Below, one piece after another: positions 55,734 through 64,000 of a stretch of 64,000 nucleotides of DNA. A model generated the notes under the pieces. It did not search any database and was not told where the DNA came from. It saw only the letters and a program-made list of their open reading frames with translations. The position numbers and the translations under genes are program-made. The stretch is from Raffaelea ambrosiae (taxonomy: Eukaryota > Ascomycota > Sordariomycetes > Ophiostomatales > Ophiostomataceae), in the NCBI GenBank assembly GCA_002778195.1, contig PCDI01000014.1:124001-188000 (forward strand), read 5' to 3'. The first letter of the stretch is position 1, and each line of letters begins with the position of its first letter.

Positions 55734-57770
55734 ATGGATGCAGGCCATGGCCTGGAAAAGCAGGACTGCACGCCGTCTCTGGCCCGTGTCAAGAAGTCCT
55801 CGCGTGCTCGGCGATGGGCGACCGCGCTGATCCTGGGCGTGGTCGGATGTGCAGCTGTGGCGCATCTCGGGCTGAAGACAGCCGCACGGCTGCCGCCGGC
55901 AGACCAAGGGACGAACGCGGCCAAAGACTACCTGTGGTCAGACATTACCCCGAGCAAGGACTTGCTATGGCACGCCTGCTACGGAGGCAAGTTCGAGTGT
56001 GCCAGGCTTGACGTGCCGATGGACTGGCTCGAGCCCACAGACCAGCAGCGGGTGTACCTGGCAGTCATTCGCCAGCAGGCAAAGACGCGCGACGACTACC
56101 GCGGGCCGGTCTTTGTCAATCCAGGAGTGAGTGCCGCAGATGTGCGTGCCTGATTCGTTGCCGCAGCTGACGACCGCTCTCTGCAGGGACCCGGCGGATC
56201 TGGCATCAATTTTGTGGTGCAGAATGGCGACAACATGCAGACCATTGTTGGAGACAACCACGTAAGTAGCGCTCATTGGTCACCTTTTGCATCTGCGAGC
56301 GCCGTTATCTAACTGGACAGGACATTATCAGCTTTGATCCCCGCGGAGGCAAGTCTCCAACCCTGTCGATGTGTATGCGTCCTCTTTCTGACCCTTTTAG
56401 TTGGCGCTTCCGTTCCTCGCATTGATTGCTGGCCCTCGCAGATCGCGCGGCATGATTGGAAACAGGCTGCCATTCCCGTGCTTGATGCCCACCCGGGCAT
56501 CGTGTACGACGCCTACGCCATGGCCGACGCCATGTCTCGCCAGTGCGAGGCGTATATCAGCAAGGAGTCCCCGGGGCTGCTCGAGAACCTCAGCACGGCT
56601 TCCCACGCTCGTGACATGCTGGCGATTTCCGAGGCAGCGGGCTACCGGAAGCTGAAGTATTGGGGCATCAGCTATGGATCCATCTTGGGTGGCACATTTG
56701 CCGCCCTGTTTCCCGACCGTGTTGAGCGGCTGGTGAGCGACGGCAATGTCGACTACACGAGCTGGTACAAGCTCGACCAGACCAATTTCTTCGTGGACAC
56801 CGACTCGGTCATGGAGGCTTTCTTCCATTTCTGCCACAAAGGCGGCCCGGAGCGCTGTGCCTTCTACGTGTCAACGTCAGCAGAGGCCATTCGGGAACGG
56901 TACTTTGCCCTTTTACATCAGTTGCGCCACCGTCCGGTGTTGATTCCTGCAAACGCATACGACAGCGTCCAGCAACTGCCCAGTTCACCAACGCTTGTCA
57001 CGTACTCCAAATTCCAGATGCTGATCCTGATGTCTATGTACAAGCCGTTGTACAAATTCCCCGAGCTTGCCGAAGTCATGGCAGAGCTCGAGAAGGGCAA
57101 CGGACTGCCGTATTACAAGATGACCGGGAGCGACAAGAAGTCAGAGGTTTCCGAATGCAGTAACCAGTCGCCGTCGCCAATGGATCCCCAAAACTTTGAC
57201 CATATTGGAGACGATGCCTTCCGTGCCATCACGTGTTCTGACGGGACGCCCTTTACCGATACGCCGGACGAGTTTGCCGAATATACAGCACGGCTGAAGA
57301 ACATCAGCGTCTATGCTGGTGCCTCGTACACACACTTCAAACTGGGCTGTGTGGGCAGGCAAATTCGGCCTCGCGACCGGTTTCCAGCGCCGTGGGTTGA
57401 CCCCAACACTCATCAACGGCCTAACACGAGCTTCCCTATTCTGTTTATTGGCAACATTGGCGACAATGTGACACCTTTGAGCAGCGCATACCGTAATTCC
57501 GCCGCTTTCCCAGGGTCGACAGTGCTGGTGCAAAAATCGTGGGGCCACGCCAGCCTGGCAGCTCCCTCGACCTGTACTGCCAACGCTATCCGCGCCTACT
57601 TCCAAGACGGCAAATTGCCAGCAAAGGAGACCCGCTGCGAGCAAGATTATGAAATATTTGGACCCCAGGACGATCTCGAGCTGAAAGAGACTGAGGTGGA
57701 TGAGATTTCATGGGCAGTCCGCTCCTTGTCACGCCGGGTCTCCATGGATCGTGCGCACCTGTTTTTATAG
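55734..57770 (+). CDS. S33 alpha/beta hydrolase (tripeptidyl aminopeptidase-like) with signal anchor
   Basis: Four exons (55734-56126, 56187-56261, 56321-56348, 56401-57770) give 621 aa. A basic N-terminus followed by 'WATALILGVVGCAAVAHLGL' (about residues 28-48) looks like a signal anchor, so the catalytic part is probably extracytosolic. Joins restore 'VNPGGPGGSGINFV' (oxyanion region), 'IISFDPRGVGASVPRIDCW', and the nucleophile elbow 'WGISYGSILG' (S256). 'GNIGDNVTPLSSA' and 'SWGHASLAAPSTC' hold the likely Asp and His, in the TAP-like C-terminal domain. Intron 3 (56349-56400) is GC-AG with a GCAAGT donor. Relatives cleave N-terminal tripeptides or proline; the substrate here is not known. 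Confidence 0.87.
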
Positions 57771-57852
57771 AAAGCCCTTTACGTGGGGCTGAGAGAAAAT
57801 CTGATGTAAATTTTACTGTGTATAGTTGCCATGACAAGTTCATTGTTGCAAA

Positions 57853-58581
57853 TCAAGTCGATATATAATCTATAAGCCTGTACAATAACCTGGTATCTAC
57901 CCTGCACGACCAGCTGTCTTCAGAAGCTCCTTCTCGACCAGCTTCCGCCCTGGCATTGCCTCTTCTGAAACCTGGACGCAGCCATGAGCGTACGGCTGCC
58001 GCATCCAAGCCAAGGAAGTTCTGCTGCGTAATAATCTGCGATGCCATTTGGCACGTGGTTGTGGACTCACCCGGCCTTGCTGTGGGTAGTCCACTGCCGC
58101 AAGCGTCGTGATTGTGATCTCGCTGATCACCACCGCGGCAGTTTTCGTCGTCAAAATAAAAGCTCAGAGGCGGGCATTGGCACTGACAGCTGTCCTCGCA
58201 GATGGATGTTGCGTTCTGTTGATCTGGCTCTCTTTCTGCTGTTGTGGGGATGGGCGAATGCACTGCCACCTGACCTGGAACTGCGCTCTTCACCGAAGAT
58301 GGACAGCCACTCAACCGTTCAGTCAGCGCTGGAGTGCACGATTCCAACACATTCCCAGCGTCATTCTCCTGTGTCGCTGCTGCCATCGCCGTCTTCAGGT
58401 CGCTGATCTCGTCAACAGCGGCCGCCAGCTGATTTTCTAGTGCTCGCATGCGGGCGCGCGTCCGCTCGCGGTGGCGCCGTTGGTTGTTGCGGACGCGTAT
58501 AGCATTATGGTTATCAGGTCGCAAAGACCACGTTGATGTGAAGGATGGCGGAATCACGGAACTCTGTGCTTGTCTTCCCAT
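57853..58581 (-). CDS. bZIP transcription factor
   Basis: 242 aa, intronless. The basic region 'RVRNNQRRHRERTRARMRAL' (about residues 30-48) is followed by a short leucine-zipper-like coil to about residue 75. The C-terminal block 'QQNFLGLDAAAVRSWLRPG' and 'CRVDTRLLYRLIDYIS' matches a conserved tail of fungal bZIP proteins whose role is poorly known. A middle stretch contains a CQCQC run and is rich in Cys. I take the ATG at 58581 because the in-frame extension to 58734 looks like leader sequence. It is transcribed divergently from the arsenite methyltransferase gene, 245 bp away, and ends 82 bp from the convergent S33 hydrolase gene. Confidence 0.83.
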   Translation of the reverse strand: MGRQAQSSVIPPSFTSTWSLRPDNHNAIRVRNNQRRHRERTRARMRALENQLAAAVDEISDLKTAMAAATQENDAGNVLESCTPALTERLSGCPSSVKSAVPGQVAVHSPIPTTAEREPDQQNATSICEDSCQCQCPPLSFYFDDENCRGGDQRDHNHDACGSGLPTARPGESTTTCQMASQIITQQNFLGLDAAAVRSWLRPGFRRGNARAEAGREGASEDSWSCRVDTRLLYRLIDYIST

Positions 58582-58826
58582 TGCATGTAGGCATATGTGA
58601 AGGAACACGGTAGTTAGACCGTGTGGCGGGAGAGGGAGGAAAAGAATTGGGTGATGTGGGGCTGAGGCTAGTCCCGAAGTAGAAAAAAAGTGATGACATG
58701 CCAATCTGTGGGTCTCGCCAGAACTGCCCAGCATAAGAAGCACAGTTGACTCTCTTGTACGCCGGACAGGAACGGAGTCTTTTCTTCTCTCAAGTCTACA
58801 AAACCATTTTAGTACTATTATACCAA
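58582..58826. promoter_or_regulatory. Shared divergent promoter of bZIP and arsenite methyltransferase genes
   Basis: Only 245 bp lie between the two start codons (92 bp if the bZIP start is at 58734). Such spacing suits co-regulation. I see no bZIP half-site pair that I would call with confidence. Confidence 0.4.
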
Positions 58827-60004
58827 ATGGACCCTGCTATAGTTTACAAACACGTCGCCGACCACTACAGCAAAGCCTCCCAGCTGGATGCTCCTGCGTA
58901 CGGGCATTCAGTAGCCAAGGCCTTTGGATACTCTGAGGGCGAACTGGACTCCATTCCCGCCGAGTCTAACCTGGGGCTCAGCTGTGGAAACCCTTTGGCT
59001 ATTGCCAGCATCAGGGAGGTGCGTTGGATCTTGTAATACCAGACCTTGATCGGCCTCATCTCGCTAACAACTATTCCTGACTCACAGGGAGAGACCGTCA
59101 TCGATCTTGGCAGTGGAGCTGGCTTCGATGTCTTCCTTGCTGCAAACCGAGTTGGTCCGACGGGAAAAGCCATAGGCGTGGACTTCAACAAGGTTCGAAT
59201 CCTGTCCCCTCCGGACTTGACAGTGGCTTGCCTCTGACCCACCTGACAAGGATATGCTTGCGCGGGCTGCCAAAATCAAGCAGGATACTGGCAGAACGAA
59301 CGTGGAATTTGTGAAGGCACCAATCACCAACATCTCTGTGCTCGACTCCTCCATTGCTGACTGCATCATATCCAACTGTGTGATCAACCTCGTCCCCGAT
59401 AATGAGAAGCAAGCTGTTTTCAGTGAGATCTTCCGACTGCTCAAGCCCGGAGGGCGTGTCGCGGTTTCAGACATACTTGCCCACCATCCTCTACCTGATA
59501 AAATCCGCAGATCAGCTTCGCTCTACGTGGGGTGTATTGCTGGGGCTTCGATGGTTGATCAGTATGTCTCCTTTCTGGAGGGGTCTGGATTTCAAGGTAA
59601 ACAAAACCTGGCTCTAGCTAGATACATATCCGTACAACTGACCCGCTTCAGACATCCATATATCAAACACTGAGAATGACATCAATGTCTACAAAACCAC
59701 GACGGCTGATGGGCAATCTACCAGTAACACTGGGGGGAGCTGCTGCTCTGGTCCCGCGTTGGCCAATGGACAATCCGCAGCGAACAAGGCTGGTGGGGCA
59801 TGCTGCTCTGGTCCCTGTGGGCCGAGCACCTCTCCATCCACGTGCGGTGTTCCAGAGAACGATGATGTTAACGATCTGGATCTGAACAAGTGGGTTGGTA
59901 AGTCGCTTGATCTGTTGGCCCTCGTTCTGATGTGTTCCGCGCACTAAACACGTTCTCCAGGCTCGTACAGGATTTTTGCAGTGAAATCGATTTCTGAAGC
60001 ATAA
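58827..60004 (+). CDS. arsM: Arsenite S-adenosylmethionine methyltransferase (ArsM/AS3MT)
   Basis: Methylates As(III) with SAM to mono-, di- and trimethyl arsenicals, a cytosolic detoxification step. Five exons (58827-59018, 59088-59192, 59251-59596, 59652-59897, 59961-60004) give 310 aa, all phases consistent. SAM motif 'VIDLGSGAGFDVFLAA', family motif 'SNCVINLVPDN' and the three arsenic-handling cysteines C53 ('LSCGNP'), C142 and C194 ('GCIAGA') are present, matching the C72/C174/C224 layout of the algal enzyme. The C-terminal region has two CCSGP motifs, as in many ArsM proteins, here made by a small internal duplication. No arsenite efflux pump or arsenate reductase lies in the window. 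Confidence 0.93.
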
Positions 60005-60851
60005 TGAAATGATGCACGGACAACAGATAGAACTGTCAGCTCGGACCTCACTGGTGACGGCTCTGGAATCTATGGGGCGCATATGATTTAGTACATCATG
60101 CCAAATAGAGCTTTATGCTCAGGGCAGCTCGGGCAGCAGGCCACCCGACCGAATGATAACTCGGTCACGGATGGGCCGAACAGGGCATGCCATCGTTGTT
60201 TGTTTCGTCAAGTATTCAGATGCCCAATGATTTGTCACTAAGAAACACCAACGGCCATGCTGTGGACTTGCGGAAAGAATCTACTTAAATTACATGCGTT
60301 GAACATGACCTCATTCCCCGCATCTAGGTTGGACGCCTGCATTATGGTGTGACCCGTAAGTGGGAGAGGGAAACAGGGCTCCGGCAATGTGAGCATCAAG
60401 AAGAGGAAAGGCCCTGTTGGGTTTATTATTTTGTGCATGATATATCCGTCCTTTTCCGGTCAGCAGAATTTGGTCTTGTGGGAACTCCGTCTGTGAACAT
60501 CAGCAATGACACCCTACCTCCACGTTTCCCCAGACTTTGCACGGCAAACCCCTCTTGTAACACTACGCTGAGAACGCCGAGAAAGCAGATATTTTTTTTT
60601 ATTGCTTGAATCTACCACCGCAGTCCGAGTGGTCTTGATCCAGGCTCTTTGCGGGAGTGTGTAATCATATGCTCGGCATATTTCTGGCCGAAACTGGTTG
60701 TTCGACCAGTTGTTGTTTGGTGCGGGCGAGGTTTAGAAAAAAACACAATATAAGGACCCCCATATTTCCACTTGGTAGCTTATTTACATGTACTTTCAAG
60801 TAATACAAGTCTACATGGTCTATTAGCTGCAAAACGACGGTACTTGACACA
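60005..60851. other. Intergenic between arsM and the sugar porter
   Basis: 847 bp. A TATAAG at 60749-60754 about 100 bp before the sugar porter ATG could be its TATA box. Nothing else is seen. Confidence 0.45.
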
Positions 60852-63458
60852 ATGGCTGCCACCGCCACATCAGAAAAGCAGGCGACTGGGCATGTGGAAA
60901 ACAAGGATGTACATGCGAGCGACGCAACAAAACTCGATCAGTATAGCAGCCATGGTCTCGTAAAATCCAGGTTTGACGAGCTGTCTATCCCACGCACCCT
61001 GTGGGTGTTTAGACGTGTGAGCCTTGTCACGCTGGCTGTTTACACTGGCTATGTTTGCGAAGGCTTCGAGGTAAGACTCTGCCCGCTTCTCCGCATCTTC
61101 AAGCCAATTATGAATGAAGGCTGACCTACCCAGCTTGGAGCAGGTGGAACTGTCCTGGCAAACAAAGGGTTTATTGCCGTAGGTACCTTATGCAAGGAAC
61201 GGAGATAACTTCTGCTAATATTAGCAAGCAATTTGGCTCGGAGGGAGGAACCGGAGTGAGGGCACTCAATGCCACTTGGGGCAAGTTTAATATTATACAC
61301 GAACCGCAAGCAACAATGGCTAACTTAAACTAGTGTCTACATGGAGCGCTCTTTTGGTAAGCTTTGCACGGGATGCTTAGAACAGAGAAACTATTGCTAA
61401 CTAGCCCAGAACGTCGGCCAAATCGTCACGTTCACATACATTGCCTGGTAGGCTTTTTCTGACATAAGGGCTTTGTTGCTGTGGGAATTACTCTCTAGTT
61501 AACATTTGAAGGTTCACGGACAAGTATGGCCGAAAGATGTCTTTTTACCTGGCCTGGCTTTGGATCGTTGTTGTAAGTGGCTTTCAAATATGACATAGCC
61601 TTGGAGACTGATATTTTTAGGGCTGCGTTTTCCTCAATATAGCGAAAAGTCCCTCTGTGTGGGTGAGATTTACACTCTTCACTGAAGCAATTTGAAGACG
61701 AATGAGAGATAACAATGGGCAGGCCCTAGGCAAGCTTTGCAATGGTGCAGGAGTCGGGATCCTCCAGGTGGGAAACTTACTCTCAAGCTGCCAGCTTTAA
61801 CAAAAAGTATGAATGTTTTACTAAGCATCTCCAAAAAAAGGTCAACACGCAGATTTACATAATGGAGTTGTGCCCAAATAGAATAAGAGGAGGCATGGTA
61901 ACCTTCCAGACACTTTGGTATGCTTATTATGTCTCTTTTTGCCTTTTCTTTTAACCCCTCCCTTAATCCGTTTCCCTTTGTTTTATCATTTCTTTTTTGT
62001 CGATGACTAATAATATGTTTAGGAGCAATGTCGGAAGCATTGTTTGCTCGGTCATGATGCAGCAACTTAACAAAAAACACCCCGAAAACTATCTATTGGC
62101 TATGCGGATTCTCTGGGGGCCTGTGGGCCTGATGATATTATTTTGGATATTTATCCCCGAGTCGCCGTGGTTCTATGCCCGTCTCGGGAACAAGGAGAAG
62201 GCAATGAAGTGTATGCAGCAGCTCTATGGCAATGTGAAAGGATACGACTTTGATGAGGAGTACTCTATTATCGAGAGAACAATCCAACACGAAAAGGACT
62301 GTCTCGAAGAACGGCCACGCTTGGTCCACGTCTTTAAGGGAACAAACTTGGTAAAGCATATATACTATTCTAGAGGTCCTTGATAACGAGCTGACACACA
62401 AAGAAACGAACATTGACAGTGATGGTAATTGCCGTCTCTCAACAATTCGCCGGTCTAGCAATCATCCATACCTACTCAACCTGTAAGCCTGTCCTCTTGG
62501 CCAAGGTTTCTGACGTACGGCGACTGACGATTCAGACTTCTTTTCCCTTGTTGGGTTGAAAGATCCGTTCCTCGGCACTGTTATCATCTCGTAGGTAATG
62601 CCAGACCCTGTTGGCTTAAAAATCCAATTTATTAACCAATTTTTGAACACAGCTGCTGTAATCTCCTTGCTGTCATCGTATGGGTGCTATCTGCGGACAC
62701 ATTAGGTCGCCGTGTGTTCCTCCTTACCTGCGAAACTGCCGTGTGCGTCATCCTGTTTACTGTGGGTGGATTGTACTGGACTGGGGCAACGACAGGAAAC
62801 GCTGCTGCCGGAACCACATTAGTAAGTTGCCGTTATTCTGAAGCACCTAATACATGAGAACGTTAATTTAATTCTATTTGCTACAGCTCGTCATTTGTTG
62901 CCTTTGGACTTTCTCGTATCAAATTGTTTCGATGTCATACCACTTGTTCTCTGCAGAAATCCCCTCAGCTGTTCTTCGAGGTGTGTTCGTTTCGGCCCAA
63001 ACGGAGTATATCAATTTTTTAGTCTGTGGAGGTTGTGCTGACACTGCGCAGTCAAAACTGTGCCAGTTACATACTTTTCTAACTCTATCACGGGCATCGC
63101 AACCTGGTATGTCTTGGCACAGAACCTGTTCTCAAACTGCACCTACTGATAAATGTAGTTACGCGACTCCACCGATGCTTCTCGCTCTCGGTGTGAAAGC
63201 AGGGTTTGTCTACGGGGCCTTTTCGGTGCCCATCTGTATCATTATGTGGCTGTCTGTTCCAGAGACAAAAGGGTAAGTCAATTTATTTAACGAGTGCATT
63301 GCAATTGGTCTTGTCTAACTTAGTGAAGCCGCTCTGCCGCAGAAATTGACGAGTTATACGAGAAGAAAGTCCCGGCCTGGAGATGGAGAAAGACGGTGAC
63401 CGTTGCCGAAGAGCAGATGCATGCCATTGTGGGAGTGAAAGGCGGAGTCATGCAATAA
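60852..63458 (+). CDS. MFS sugar porter with 17 exons
   Basis: At first sight a shattered pseudogene, but 17 exons splice in phase to 541 aa: 60852-61070, 61134-61178, 61229-61280, 61334-61356, 61410-61447, 61512-61572, 61621-61662, 61723-61767, 61841-61917, 62023-62350, 62404-62482, 62536-62590, 62653-62821, 62887-62980, 63052-63106, 63159-63272, 63329-63458. Conserved marks appear at the joins: 'VYTGYVCEGFELGAGG', 'WFTDKYGRK', 'IYIMELCPNRIRGGMV', 'PESPWFYARLGNKEKA', 'ADTLGRRVF', 'PETKGRSAAEIDELYE'. Intron 3 (61281-61333) is GC-AG. Exons as short as 23 and 38 nt occur. The family is the fungal sugar/alpha-glucoside porter group; the substrate is unknown. One join (63106/63159) gives Cys where Trp or an aromatic is usual. 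Confidence 0.82.
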
Positions 63459-64000
63459 TTTGCTTACAGGCATCGTCTTGTGCAGGCAGTTCCTTCCAGA
63501 CCAGGTGAAGTGGTTGCCTGGTGGAGTCCATCATATTTGAGGGTTGGTTGCCAAACCGGGGGGGCCAAAGTGGGAAGTTGAAGATGGGCAGCATTTTCAT
63601 CGACCGAGGCCAAGAATGGAAGCTGAGAACGACTTCTTCACATACAACATGGCAACAAGAAATAACGGCCTTCGGATAACAAACTGTAATTATTGCGAAA
63701 CAACGTAAAAATTCGTTGTTCACTCAAGGCCAAACATTCGTAGCCTTTTGTTCTTCCAAAGTCTCATCGAGCAATCATAAGAAGCCAACGTTCTGTCTGA
63801 ACTGAAATGCAAATCACTTTCGTTTGATGCTGCGCGAATGGCAGAATGCCAAACGGCAGATTGTTGAGTTTACAAACGCGCCAAGCCGAACTAGAAACAA
63901 ACTAGTTCTGTAACTGACGCATCCACCTCCTAAACTGGAAGTCTTACGTCCGTCCCTTTTCTTCCCTTGACAAATCCTATTTGGGGTTCTCCTCGCAAAA
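63459..64000. other. Intergenic to window end
   Basis: 542 bp, no recognised feature. Confidence 0.5.

Noticed and set aside
58582..58743. N-terminal extension of the bZIP protein
   Set aside because: The extra residues are low-complexity and leader-like, and the ATG at 58581 starts shortly before the basic region. The alternative ATG at 58734 is noted but not preferred.
60852..63458. Right-hand sugar porter read as a degenerate pseudogene
   Set aside because: All 16 introns can be placed with consistent phase and the product has normal length and motifs.
1..64000. tRNA, rRNA, CRISPR or bacterial-type operon signals
   Set aside because: I found no convincing tRNA or rRNA sequence, and no CRISPR-like array. 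Gene structure is eukaryotic throughout.

Overview
The window is nuclear DNA of a filamentous ascomycete, most likely a Sordariomycete. Genes sit on both strands, about 53 short (roughly 50-105 bp) spliceosomal introns can be placed by reading frame and family alignment, and the proteins are fungal (Zn2Cys6 and bZIP regulators, GH7 and GH94 enzymes, fungal sugar porters, Bsd2). A short AT-rich island with transition-biased repeat copies resembles RIP damage. I cannot fix genus or order from sequence alone.

Left part (1-39 kb) is mostly conserved housekeeping DNA: the end of a ferroportin gene, FCP1 CTD phosphatase, a penicillin-acyltransferase-like Ntn hydrolase beside a Zn2Cys6 regulator, a broken GH7 cellobiohydrolase next to an intact GH94 cellobionic-acid-phosphorylase-like gene, then a chromosome-biology trio (CHL1/DDX11 helicase, CDC7 kinase, condensin subunit CND1). 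Next come complex I NDUFA13, an isochorismatase-allophanate hydrolase fusion, the mitochondrial citrate carrier, a UQCC2/Cbp6-like assembly factor, Bsd2/NDFIP and protein-L-isoaspartate methyltransferase.

Right part (39-64 kb) looks accessory: an intron-rich type-B carboxylesterase, a multi-span fungal membrane protein, an AT-rich repeat island, a PAQR receptor-like protein, a set of one sugar porter and two tandem Gfo/Idh/MocA oxidoreductases, an S33 hydrolase, a bZIP gene divergent from an arsenite methyltransferase, and a 17-exon sugar porter.

Points that stand out: the two-domain enzyme that could take biuret through allophanate to ammonia; ACGCGN hexamers in the promoters of the CHL1/CDC7/CND1 trio; four GC-AG introns in 64 kb; the paired oxidoreductases with a transporter; a cellulase pseudogene beside an intact downstream phosphorylase; and a Bsd2 PY motif assembled across a splice junction. 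All exon models come from reading frame, splice consensus and remembered family patterns. None has been checked against transcripts or databases.
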